From Bacteroidota bacterium (GTDB taxonomy: Bacteria; Bacteroidota; Bacteroidia; Chitinophagales; Chitinophagaceae), in contig JAUZOA010000055.1 of NCBI GenBank assembly GCA_030706685.1, forward strand, positions 1 through 37,299: DNA of 37,299 bases, in the 5' to 3' direction. The notes under the pieces were generated by a model. That model saw nothing but the letters and a program-made list of their open reading frames with translations. It was not told the origin of the DNA and did not search any database. This document shows positions 26,429-33,875 of this stretch, piece by piece. The first letter of the stretch is position 1; each line of letters begins with the position of its first letter. The position numbers and the translations under genes were made by a program.

Positions 26429-26482
26429 CGGGAAAAGACAGGTAAACCGGCAGAGAAAAGGTTGAAAATTGTCTAAATAAAC

Positions 26483-26512
26483 AAGGATAAGTTATACGTC
26501 ATTTGTATCCTT
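26483..26512. terminator. Weak hairpin in the gap after the Crp-type gene
   Basis: AAGGATA (26483-26489) and TATCCTT (26506-26512) form a 7-bp stem around a 16-base loop, between the crp-type gene stop (26666) and the ileS promoter. There is no T run; the rest of the gap shows nothing notable. Confidence 0.3.
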
Positions 26513-26665
26513 AACCAGAACTGATAAAGCAGAAACTCTTATCCTTATTTGCCACTGCCTGTTTGCAGATATAAGAGAGGGGTTATGCCGGTACGCTTAT
26601 CGTTATCTCCAATATTACCCGCAGGGAGCAATTATACTGACACAGTAATAACTTTTGCAAGACGA

Positions 26666-27283
26666 TTATTTCGCTTTTTGCCTGGCACTCCTTATCCTGC
26701 TTAATGTTTCGATGGTCATTCCAAGATAGGAGGCAATGTATTTGAGAGGAATACGATTGGCAAGATTGGGCTTGGTATTCAGGAAATGACAATACCTTTT
26801 ACCTGCATTGGGGATGCGGGAGATAAAGGCTCTTTCCTCTGCGTCGCGGTAATATTTCTCCAGCAATTTGCGGCCTACAATATTTACTTCCACGTGATGC
26901 TCATATAAATACTGTAATGCTTCAAATGGGGCTACCACCAGGTCGCAATGCTCGATAGCCTGGATGTTTTCCAGGGATGGCTCCTGGGAACTGAGTCCCC
27001 GGATAGAAGTTACCATTTCATTTTCCGCGGTGATCCAGGTAGTCACTTCTTTTGAATCCTCTTTTACATAACCCCGGATAGCGCCTTTGCGGATAAAATA
27101 AAGATGGCCGCATGTTTCGCCTGCTTTCAGCAAATAGTCTCCCCGTTCAACATGTAGCGGGTAGGAATGCTGATTAATATAGGCGATTACCTCATCACTA
27201 ACAGGGTGAATGTGATTGACAAAAGCAGCCAGTGGCGATAAGCCTCCTTCATTTTCCCAATGTTCTTTCGGTCGCTTCTTCAT
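26666..27283 (-). CDS. Crp/Fnr-family transcriptional regulator
   Basis: 205 residues from the ATG at 27283; a GTG at 27298 is possible but overlaps a TACTTTG-like promoter word. The N-terminal half is a cyclic-nucleotide-binding-type beta-roll (YPLHVERGDYLLKAGETCGHLYFIRKGAIRGYV, about 42-74). A dimerisation helix and a winged helix follow. The recognition helix (MTIETLSRIRS) has the E-x-x-S-R pattern of FNR-type proteins. No cysteine arrangement for an Fe-S cluster is seen, so it is more like the many Bacteroidota single-domain sensors of unknown ligand. It could be the factor acting at the palindrome 34296-34315, but this is a guess. Confidence 0.88.
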   Translation of the reverse strand: MKKRPKEHWENEGGLSPLAAFVNHIHPVSDEVIAYINQHSYPLHVERGDYLLKAGETCGHLYFIRKGAIRGYVKEDSKEVTTWITAENEMVTSIRGLSSQEPSLENIQAIEHCDLVVAPFEALQYLYEHHVEVNIVGRKLLEKYYRDAEERAFISRIPNAGKRYCHFLNTKPNLANRIPLKYIASYLGMTIETLSRIRSARQKAK

Positions 27284-27298
27284 AACAAGGTTCTGCAC

Positions 27299-27620
27299 AA
27301 AGTAGATTTTTTAGTATGGTAAAAAAATACCCTCTTTCACTGAGATTTTTTGATAAAACTCAACAGAATATGCCTTAACTGCTTTAAACGGCCGGGGTAG
27401 CCTAACTCATAAATATATTATCATAAAAACGAAAAAACCTCATATAAACGAGGTTTTAACTGAATTAGATTTGATTTATTGATCCTGCGCAATCATTTAA
27501 TCATTTACAATGACCTTATCACAAAGCAACATGGTTAAACGGTTCAGGCAGAATGCTATACTCGGAGAATTTTGATCCCGCATGGATCAAGACCGCTTTT
27601 CAATATGAGTCCTGCTTATC
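27299..27620. other. Intergenic stretch between the Crp-type regulator and nitroreductase genes
   Basis: About 320 bases with no convincing gene. It holds a hairpin AAAACCTC/GAGGTTTT at 27434-27457 with an 8-base loop and A/T flanks (terminator-like) and a second 7-bp stem TTGATCC/GGATCAA at 27572-27590. The latter lies 30 bases after the nitroreductase stop and may mark its 3' end. A small RNA cannot be excluded. Confidence 0.45.
27434..27457. terminator. Terminator-like hairpin
   Basis: AAAACCTC at 27434-27441 pairs perfectly with GAGGTTTT at 27450-27457. The A-rich and T-rich stem ends provide a short T tract in both directions. Confidence 0.5.
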
Positions 27621-28205
27621 TCATTCTGTTATCCATTTCACTCTTTCCTCCAGGGGCTGACGTGTTGCCCCTGCGGATGGAACAGCAATATGACCGATAT
27701 AGAAAAATCCGAACAATTTATCTTCATCGCCCAGCCCAAAAAAACTTTTTGCTTTTTCTTTATAAGTGATGCCACCGGTAGTCAGGTAGCCCCCCAATCC
27801 ATACGCTGAAACAGACAGGTAAATATTCTGCACCGCACAGGCTACCGCTGCTATATCTTCTGCCTCGGGAATGTTCTTAGTTGTTGTTCGTTTCATACCA
27901 ATGGCAATGATATGCGAGGCTTTCAGTGGATTTTGCTGCAATTTGATATACGTTGCTTCCTTAAAATTTTCGCCCGCTTCCTGTTTATATAATTCACTTT
28001 GAAAAGCAGCCAGCTTTTTCAAGCCATCGCCTGTGAACACCGTAAAACGCCAGGGCTCTGTCTTGCCATGATTGGGCGCCCAGGTCGCATTGATCAGTAT
28101 CTGTTTGATAATATCATCGTTTATCCTTTTACCTGCTTCAAACTGGTCGGGAAAAACAGAACGGCGGTTACGAGCCAGTTCATTGAACCATTCGGGTTTG
28201 CTCAT
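27621..28205 (-). CDS. Nitroreductase-family flavoprotein
   Basis: 194 residues. The start motif NRRSVFPDQFEAGKRINDDI and ATWAPNHGKTEPWRFTVFTG are the FMN-binding segments of the YdjA-like branch of the nitroreductase family. VSAYGLGGYLTTGGI and FFGLGDEDKLFGFFYIGH give the second conserved part. Such enzymes are cytoplasmic FMN homodimers using NAD(P)H to reduce nitro compounds, quinones or unknown natural substrates; the true substrate is not clear. It has its own promoter. Confidence 0.9.
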   Translation of the reverse strand: MSKPEWFNELARNRRSVFPDQFEAGKRINDDIIKQILINATWAPNHGKTEPWRFTVFTGDGLKKLAAFQSELYKQEAGENFKEATYIKLQQNPLKASHIIAIGMKRTTTKNIPEAEDIAAVACAVQNIYLSVSAYGLGGYLTTGGITYKEKAKSFFGLGDEDKLFGFFYIGHIAVPSAGATRQPLEERVKWITE

Positions 28206-28218
28206 TATTTATTTTTTG

Positions 28219-28247
28219 CAAAAGTAGAGTACTGCCTGGCAAAACAA
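28219..28247 (-). promoter_or_regulatory. Promoter for the nitroreductase gene
   Basis: On the minus strand TTG (28247-28245) and TACTTTTG (28226-28219) are 18 bases apart, close to the Bacteroidota optimum. The ATG follows 13 bases after the -7 element, giving a very short leader. Confidence 0.65.
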
Positions 28248-28311
28248 CCAGGAGATGTTTTATTTCAGTTTTTTAAAGAAACGACCGGCACAAAAGGCCG
28301 GAGAAGAAAAA

Positions 28312-28369
28312 TTTCTCGCAGAGACACAACGAATAATAATATCTTCAAACGTTGCGTCTCTGCAAGAAA
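28312..28369. repeat. 20-bp inverted repeat after the cytochrome operon
   Basis: Arms 28312-28331 and 28350-28369 match at 18 of 20 positions around an 18-base AT-rich loop; both mismatches can pair as G-U. It starts 44 bases after the last stop of the operon (28413) and lies before the nitroreductase promoter. It probably serves as the operon's 3' end, or is a dispersed intergenic repeat. Confidence 0.75.
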
Positions 28370-28412
28370 ATAATTCCCTTCGCACCGGTCACCTTGCCTG
28401 GTTTATCTCTTA

Positions 28413-30455
28413 TTAGTTACTATATAAATGACCGGCATTTATCCAGTTCGTAATTACTGCCTTTTCCGCCGCTGTTAAAGGTGGTTGAGGCGATTTGGGC
28501 ATTTGCACAAGCGTTCCGAGAATACAAGCCCCATTTATCTGGTTCCAGTAGGATAAAATACTGCAATCACTATCAAAATTGTAACCGGCTGCGCTTCCGC
28601 CATTCATATGACAACCCGAGCCACTGCAGCGTGTTGTAATTAATGTTCTCATGCCGGCGAAAAGAGGGCCCGATGCCACCGTACCCACAGTTACCGTCGC
28701 CGTTTTTGTACAACCATTGAGATCTTTAGCGCCAATGGTATAGCTGGCAGCCGTTAAACCGGAAAATACATTACTTGACTGGTAGGCCCCGTTGTTCAGG
28801 TTATAAGTAAAGCCCGTAGAGCCCGCAGCTGTTATCGTGATCTTCCCTGTTGCCGGAGTGACACAGGCTGTGTAATTAACTACAACACTTGTAAGGGTAA
28901 TATTTGTATTGGTACATGGATTAGTCGCTGTTAATGTCACCTGTGTTGAACCAAGACAGCCGTTGGAATTTTTTGCACTGACAGTATAAGTGCCTGCTGC
29001 CAAACCACTGAATGTTCCGGAAGCCTGGTAAGCGCCGCCATTTAAACTATAGGTAAATCCTGAACCGCCAGTTGCCGAAGCGGTAATACTTCCGTTCGAT
29101 TGGCCTGTTGACGGATTTACCTGCGTTGTTGTAACGGTTACTGTAATACCTGTACAGGGATTCGTTGCCGTCAAAGTCACCTGTGTTGAGCCAAGACAAC
29201 CATTTGAATTTTTAGCCGAAACCGTATAACTGCCTGCGGCTAAACCACTGAATGTTCCGGAAGCCTGGTAAGCGCCGCCATTTAAACTATAAGTAAATCC
29301 TGAACCGCCGGTTGCCGAAGCGGTAATACTTCCATTAGATTGTCCTGTTGCCGGATTTACCTGTGTGGTTGTAACGGTTATTGTAACGCCTGTACAGGGA
29401 TTCGTACTGCCTAATGCCACTTGTGCCGAGCCAAGGCAACCATTCGAATTTTTAGCTGTAACAATATAATTACCTGCCGGAAGTCCTGCAAAGGTACCGC
29501 TGCTTTGATAAGCTCCCCCGTTTAAACTATACGTAAAGCCAGTGCCCCCGGTCGCAGTCGCAGTAATACTACCATTTGATTGCCCGGTTGCCGGGTTTAC
29601 CTGTGTGGTTGTTACAGTAACGGTAACGCCGGCACAGGGATCAATGGCTGTAAGTGTAACTTGTTTTATACCTGTACATCCGTTTGAATTTTTTGCACTA
29701 ATTGAATAAATACCTTCAGCCAATCCTGTAAAAGTACCGCTGCTTTGATAAGCTCCTCCATTCAAACTATACGTAAAGCCGCTACCACCCGTCGCGATCG
29801 CTGTGATGCTACCATTTGATTGCCCGATCGTCGGGTTTACTTGTGTGGTTGAAACGGCAACTGTAATACCTGCGCAGGGATTAGTTACTCCAATTGTAGT
29901 TTGCCCGGTACCCGTACAGCCATTAGCGTTTTTAGCCGTTACGGTATAATTGCCCGCTGCAAGACCACTAAATGTTCCAGAAGACTGGTAGGCGCCGCCA
30001 TTAAGACTATAGGTAAATCCCGTACCTCCGGTTGCGGCTGCGGTAATGGTACCATTGGACTGGTTCTGTGCTGCATCCGTCTTCGTGATATTGACGACAA
30101 TAGTCACGCCGGTACAGGGATTAAATGAATTGATAGTGACAATGGCGGTATCCGTACATCCCCATGAGTTTCGTGCAACGATATTATAACCCTGGAAAGG
30201 TTGCAATCCGGAAAAATAGCCTGTATCCTGGTAAGGCCCGCCATTAAGACTGTACTTAAAACCAGAGCCGCCTGTCGCGGTCGCTGTGATAGTACCATTG
30301 GATTGATTTAATACCGCATTGGTTGATGTCGCAGTAACATGAATTGGATTTGTCTGGCAATAATCATAAGGGATTTCATGACGGCAGGAGTTGAATAGCT
30401 GGAACATGAACACTCCGGCAGCCATTGCCAGCACCACAAGTAATTTTTTTTTCAT
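28413..30455 (-). CDS. Lipoprotein with seven SprB-type repeats and a C-terminal cytochrome-like haem domain
   Basis: 680 residues. A lipoprotein-like signal ends FQLFNSC with Cys24 as the likely lipid site (the lipobox is loose). Seven 80-residue SprB-type repeats fill about 36-592; each has GSGFTYSLNGGAYQ, then GTFSGLAAGNYTV and a KNSNGC turn. The C-terminal 80 residues are a small cytochrome c-like domain: Cys610-SGSG-Cys615-His616 (a CX4CH motif), Met652 in QMPKSP as possible axial ligand, and the closing helix EKAVITNWINAGH. SprB repeats occur in gliding adhesins secreted by Bacteroidota, but no T9SS sorting domain is present. It is the last gene of the operon and probably displays a haem on a repeat stalk. 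Confidence 0.8.
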   Translation of the reverse strand: MKKKLLVVLAMAAGVFMFQLFNSCRHEIPYDYCQTNPIHVTATSTNAVLNQSNGTITATATGGSGFKYSLNGGPYQDTGYFSGLQPFQGYNIVARNSWGCTDTAIVTINSFNPCTGVTIVVNITKTDAAQNQSNGTITAAATGGTGFTYSLNGGAYQSSGTFSGLAAGNYTVTAKNANGCTGTGQTTIGVTNPCAGITVAVSTTQVNPTIGQSNGSITAIATGGSGFTYSLNGGAYQSSGTFTGLAEGIYSISAKNSNGCTGIKQVTLTAIDPCAGVTVTVTTTQVNPATGQSNGSITATATGGTGFTYSLNGGAYQSSGTFAGLPAGNYIVTAKNSNGCLGSAQVALGSTNPCTGVTITVTTTQVNPATGQSNGSITASATGGSGFTYSLNGGAYQASGTFSGLAAGSYTVSAKNSNGCLGSTQVTLTATNPCTGITVTVTTTQVNPSTGQSNGSITASATGGSGFTYSLNGGAYQASGTFSGLAAGTYTVSAKNSNGCLGSTQVTLTATNPCTNTNITLTSVVVNYTACVTPATGKITITAAGSTGFTYNLNNGAYQSSNVFSGLTAASYTIGAKDLNGCTKTATVTVGTVASGPLFAGMRTLITTRCSGSGCHMNGGSAAGYNFDSDCSILSYWNQINGACILGTLVQMPKSPQPPLTAAEKAVITNWINAGHLYSN
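28676..30350 (-). repeat. Seven tandem 240-bp coding repeats (SprB type)
   Basis: The word encoding YSLNGG recurs exactly every 240 bases (near 28805, 29045, 29285, 29525, 29765, 30005 and 30245). The units at about 28920-29160 and 29160-29400 are almost identical in DNA, indicating a recent duplication. The outermost units are the most diverged. Confidence 0.85.
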
Positions 30456-30579
30456 AAGGTTGATTTTAGTGTTTACAGTTTTATAGCAGGATGATTGGAT
30501 AACAATTACTCCGTGGTGGTAAAATTCCGGGTACTTGCCTGTTTATTTTTATTGAATGATGATTGTTTATTCCAATATT

Positions 30580-31485
30580 TTATTGCCGGGTTGTTTTTTT
30601 CTTTTTCAACTGGAAAATTCTTGAAAGGTTAAAACCAAACCTTATTTCCATTTTATCCCACCTGCCTGTAGTTTCTGTAATAAATGCCCTTTCATTCATA
30701 CCACTGGAATTAGAAAAATGTAATTGAAATACGTGACCACCCGTTTCAATATCAAAGCCTACAGATAAAGGATCCGTGTAGGCATTATCTTTAAATGGGT
30801 TGTACACATGGAAAAAATCCCAGGTAAGTGATACTCTCCTGGACAGCCTTAACCGGCCTCCTACACCCAATGCAAAAACATCGTTGGAATCAGTAGCAAG
30901 CTGAATCAGGTTTTGATGCACTAATGTCGGGGTCAGCTGGAGTGTAAACCCTTCTGTTATTTTTCTTCCGACAATCATCTGGAAAAAATACCCCAGTCTT
31001 GAAGTAAAAAAGTTTTGACGTTCGGGGTCGGCCCATGGAAGACCATCCATGGTAATGCCAGAAACCAATGCAATGGTAAAAGGAAAAGCTCCTTTACCGG
31101 TTGATTGAAGGAATGGGGCATATTTAAAATATGCATCCACTTCTTTTTTATACGTACTGCGTCCAATACCGACCATCAGGTTTTTTAAAATGCCGAAATC
31201 AAAGCCCATACGCATACTGGCCTGGTCAAGACCAAAGAAATTCTTATATCCCTGGTCCAATTGGCCGAAACGATGAAGGATACGAAAGTCCATAGTGCCC
31301 GGTCTTAAAAATTCCATGGACTGTCCGTTGATCACTCTTGGCGACTTGAAAGCATTCTTCACAATTTCCTTTTTGGGCTTATCCGTGCCTACGAGGGACA
31401 ACAAATCCGGTTCCTGCGCCGCGAGGTGGGAGACGCTGAATAAAGCCATCGTTGCGAGTGATAAACGAAATAACTTGTACTTCAT
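30580..31485 (-). CDS. Outer-membrane beta-barrel protein, DUF5777 type
   Basis: 301 residues. The signal peptide ends SHLAAQ (about residue 23). The conserved N-terminal segment KNAFKSPRVINGQSMEFLRPGTMDFRILHRFG and the following GYKNFFGLDQASMRMGFDFG are characteristic of the DUF5777 family of barrel proteins. Strands with alternating residues follow to a basic end (QLKKKKTTRQ). Function is unknown in the family. In this operon it is the only predicted outer-membrane pore, so it could be the conduit for the cytochromes (inference). It lies 124 bases upstream of the SprB-repeat gene and 21 bases after yceI-like. Confidence 0.75.
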   Translation of the reverse strand: MKYKLFRLSLATMALFSVSHLAAQEPDLLSLVGTDKPKKEIVKNAFKSPRVINGQSMEFLRPGTMDFRILHRFGQLDQGYKNFFGLDQASMRMGFDFGILKNLMVGIGRSTYKKEVDAYFKYAPFLQSTGKGAFPFTIALVSGITMDGLPWADPERQNFFTSRLGYFFQMIVGRKITEGFTLQLTPTLVHQNLIQLATDSNDVFALGVGGRLRLSRRVSLTWDFFHVYNPFKDNAYTDPLSVGFDIETGGHVFQLHFSNSSGMNERAFITETTGRWDKMEIRFGFNLSRIFQLKKKKTTRQ

Positions 31486-31506
31486 GATCAGTATTTTTTT
31501 TGGTGG

Positions 31507-32067
31507 TTAACCTTTCAATAGCTCCAATGAACAGGCAACGGATATTTTAGCTGTTTTGGAAACTTTATCGGCTACAAGACCGGGAATGGATATTTTATAA
31601 TCGCCAAGCAGGACATTGAATTCTGCCGTCGCGTTTATTTTGCCATCCTGGATGATGAGTTTACCCGGGGCCTCTACATCTTTTGTTTCACCGTGCAGGA
31701 TCAGCTTTCCTTTTACAGTTACCGGGTAAGTGCCCTCCTTTGCATAATTCACCTTGTCGTTATTATCTATGATTCCTTTGAATTCGGCTTTGGGAAATTT
31801 GTCGCTTTCCACATAATTTTCATTAAAATGCTCTTCCATTAATGCCCGTTCAAATTCAAATCCTTTCATCAAAACAGCAAACTGCATATTGCCCGTTTTC
31901 GAATCCATGACGCAGGTTACCGTCCTGTTGACTCCTTCAATCTTTTCGGGCGATGAAGGCGAAGTAGCGTCGAAATTGATCTTACCGCTCTTGGTAAAAT
32001 ATTTCTGACCGAAAGAAGCAGTTACAAGCAAAGTGCTTGCGCATAGCAATAAAAGTCGGGTTTTCAT
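31507..32067 (-). CDS. YceI-family periplasmic protein
   Basis: 186 residues. The signal peptide ends LVTASFGQ (about 21). The mature part is a lipocalin-like YceI barrel: GKINFDATSPSSPEKIEGVN, then FNENYVESDKFPKAEFKGII, GTYPVTVKGKLILHGETKDVEAPGKL and the closing ISIPGLVADKVSKTAKISVACSLELL. YceI proteins bind long isoprenoid or amphiphilic molecules, for example ubiquinone-like compounds, in the periplasm. Next to cytochromes it may handle a quinone or another redox lipid (inference). It is separated from its neighbours by 21 and 24 bases. Confidence 0.88.
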   Translation of the reverse strand: MKTRLLLLCASTLLVTASFGQKYFTKSGKINFDATSPSSPEKIEGVNRTVTCVMDSKTGNMQFAVLMKGFEFERALMEEHFNENYVESDKFPKAEFKGIIDNNDKVNYAKEGTYPVTVKGKLILHGETKDVEAPGKLIIQDGKINATAEFNVLLGDYKISIPGLVADKVSKTAKISVACSLELLKG

Positions 32068-32091
32068 AATTGTACTTTTTTGTTTTATAAA

Positions 32092-32547
32092 TCATTTTTT
32101 TAAATCCACTACACAACGGACAAGGATGACATCTGATCCAAGTAATTCATCGGCATTGAAACCTGTACAAATACCTTTCATGACTGCATGGGATCCCTTT
32201 TGCACAGCGGCTGCTTCCTTATTGTGAATACTATCCATACTGCACCGGACTGACGACATAGCCGAACTATCTCCCAGCACTACAGAATAGAAACCCCTGT
32301 CGTCTTTTATGATGTCCTTTACCCGGCCATCTACCTGTATTACTTTATCCCAGTATTTCTGGTTAGATGATTGTTCATCCTTTTCAAAATTTTTTATCAG
32401 TTGAGTAGCGGCAACTGAATAATCCGCTTTTACTTCAGCCGTGTCTTTGTGCGTCCTGTTGTATTCTTTATAGATATACAAAGCGCCGGCGGCCATTAAA
32501 ACCAGCACCACTGTGCTTATTATCAGTATTACTTTCTTACGTTTCAT
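32092..32547 (-). CDS. Membrane-anchored OB-fold (tRNA_anti-like) protein
   Basis: 151 residues. An N-terminal membrane helix (about 5-25, VILIISTVVLVLMAAGALYIY) anchors a periplasmic domain. The domain (about 40-150) has the OB-fold pattern of the tRNA_anti-like family: AATQLIKNFEKDEQSSNQKYWDKVIQV, then DGRVKDIIKDDRGFYSVVL and KGICTGFNADELLGSDVILVRCVV. The family is common in Bacteroidota, has no proven nucleic-acid role outside the cytoplasm, and often accompanies YceI and cytochrome genes (from memory). The two cysteines (in VRCSM and VRCVV) could form a disulfide. Confidence 0.72.
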   Translation of the reverse strand: MKRKKVILIISTVVLVLMAAGALYIYKEYNRTHKDTAEVKADYSVAATQLIKNFEKDEQSSNQKYWDKVIQVDGRVKDIIKDDRGFYSVVLGDSSAMSSVRCSMDSIHNKEAAAVQKGSHAVMKGICTGFNADELLGSDVILVRCVVDLKK

Positions 32548-32566
32548 ATCGGTGGCATTTACTCTG

Positions 32567-32947
32567 TTAATTATTCGGGATGCCGCTATCCACCCATTTC
32601 TTAATAACCGCGATCTGGCAATTACTCAACTGGGGCATTCCCTGCGGCATGGGAATATAACCCGATGAATGGCTGATGGTACCATACAACTTCCCGTTTT
32701 GAGCAATCACCTTGTCGTTAGCATAGGTTCCCATGGCTATATTACCTGACGGAAAGCTGCCTGTATGACAACTGTAACAGAATTGCTGAAGCATGGGTAC
32801 CACTTTCTGTGCATAGGAAACAGTGCCTGCCGTATCAGTGCAAGCCGCACCCCCTGAATGATACAATACTTGTTCCTTGTCGTAATAACAGGAATCAAGA
32901 AAGACCAGGCAAAGGGTAAAGGCAATCAGTGAAAAAATAATCTTCAT
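32567..32947 (-). CDS. Mono-haem cytochrome c-like lipoprotein
   Basis: 126 residues. The lipoprotein signal ends LDSC with Cys20 as lipid site, followed by YYDKEQ, whose charged residues could be a surface-export signal. The haem motif is canonical CYSCH (57-61) and Met100 in IPMPQGMP is the likely sixth ligand. The ending CQIAVIKKWVDSGIPNN matches the second domain of the upstream cytochrome, so the two arose from a common unit. It is 10 bases after the di-haem gene and 19 bases before the OB-fold gene. Confidence 0.85.
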   Translation of the reverse strand: MKIIFSLIAFTLCLVFLDSCYYDKEQVLYHSGGAACTDTAGTVSYAQKVVPMLQQFCYSCHTGSFPSGNIAMGTYANDKVIAQNGKLYGTISHSSGYIPMPQGMPQLSNCQIAVIKKWVDSGIPNN

Positions 32948-32957
32948 TTTTTAGGGT

Positions 32958-33680
32958 TTAGTTATTTAATGATCCGGCATTGATCCATTTTTGTATCTGC
33001 CGTATTTCACAATCAGACAATTTGGGCGAATTCTTGGGCATCGGTGAAAACCCAGGCTGGTTAGCCACGGATCCATAGAGCCTGCCATTTAATGCCACTG
33101 TATTTACTCCGTTATAAGTGGAAAGATCAATACCGCCTCCCAGTGAAGAAGGGTTATGACAGCCAACGCATTTGTTGCCAATGATAACTTTTATAGCCGC
33201 GTTATAAGTAAACACTGCTGTATCGCAACTGCCGATACAATTATTATTCTTAGCTCCCTGGTTGATCCACTTCTGGATCTTTGCTTTTTGATCAGTGGTA
33301 AAAGCTGCCATGGGTGGCGGTGGCATCCGGTCCCCGTTTGTCTGTATAATAACTTTATAAAGCTTGCTGGCAGAAGCGTTTCCCGCCACCACATACTGCA
33401 TGATATTAGTATACGTGGTAAGATTGACTCCCTCGGCATGGGTAATATTATCATGACAACCGCTCATGGTGCAATTAGAAGAAATAAGGGGCATGATCTC
33501 ATTCACGAAATAAACGGTATCAGGACTGCAGCCTGATACAGCCTGGGGAACACCACCCCCGCCGCCGCTTCCTGTGCCGCCATTACCCGTGTTATCGAGC
33601 AACTGGTGCCGGCAGGCAATGAATGCGATCAGCAGACCTGTAAGCAGGGTCACTTGAAACAAGACTTTCTTGTTATTCAT
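32958..33680 (-). CDS. Di-haem cytochrome c-like lipoprotein
   Basis: 240 residues. The signal ends FIAC (Cys23, loose lipobox), then a Gly/Ser-rich linker (about 32-43). Domain 1 (about 52-148) has Cys70-TMSG-Cys75-His76, a CX4CH motif, and Met119 in RMPPPP. Domain 2 (about 152-240) has the canonical CVGCH (171-175) and Met214 in SPMPKNSP. Both domains close with a K-W-I-N helix. It resembles the small cytochrome modules found in many Bacteroidota surface lipoproteins. It is the first gene of the tight run of six, so it probably marks the operon's start; no clear -7 element is seen directly upstream. Confidence 0.85.
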   Translation of the reverse strand: MNNKKVLFQVTLLTGLLIAFIACRHQLLDNTGNGGTGSGGGGGVPQAVSGCSPDTVYFVNEIMPLISSNCTMSGCHDNITHAEGVNLTTYTNIMQYVVAGNASASKLYKVIIQTNGDRMPPPPMAAFTTDQKAKIQKWINQGAKNNNCIGSCDTAVFTYNAAIKVIIGNKCVGCHNPSSLGGGIDLSTYNGVNTVALNGRLYGSVANQPGFSPMPKNSPKLSDCEIRQIQKWINAGSLNN

Positions 33681-33720
33681 AAAATGAGTATTATTTCTAT
33701 TTAATCATACAAGCCTGTTT

Positions 33721-33758
33721 CCTGTAACGCTGATGCTAATAGCATCCCGCTGTACAGG
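33721..33758. repeat. Imperfect palindrome upstream of the cytochrome operon
   Basis: GATGCT-AAT-AGCATC (33732-33746) is nested in outer arms CCTGTA (33721-33726) and TACAGG (33753-33758), making a 38-base interrupted hairpin 41 bases before the di-haem start. It could be an operator, a leader structure, or the end of the upstream small gene's transcript. Confidence 0.5.
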
Positions 33759-33875
33759 ACAACCATTACCACTTAGATTAAAAAAAGAAAGTGGCGGCAT
33801 TTCGACCGATAGTATGTATGCACCAATACCTGCAAAAAGCATGTTGCATTGACAATGGTCGTTATGGAAAACAGG

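Noticed and set aside
26583-26792. 69-residue minus-strand open frame at the end of the Crp-type gene
   Set aside because: It overlaps the helix-turn-helix coding region in another frame and shows no family features.
27299-27620. Small RNA or riboswitch between the Crp-type and nitroreductase genes
   Set aside because: Two simple hairpins are visible but nothing that matches a known RNA family I can recognise.
28676-30350. Regular repeats as a CRISPR array
   Set aside because: The repeats are 240-base coding units in one long open frame with SprB-type protein similarity, not short repeats separated by unique spacers.
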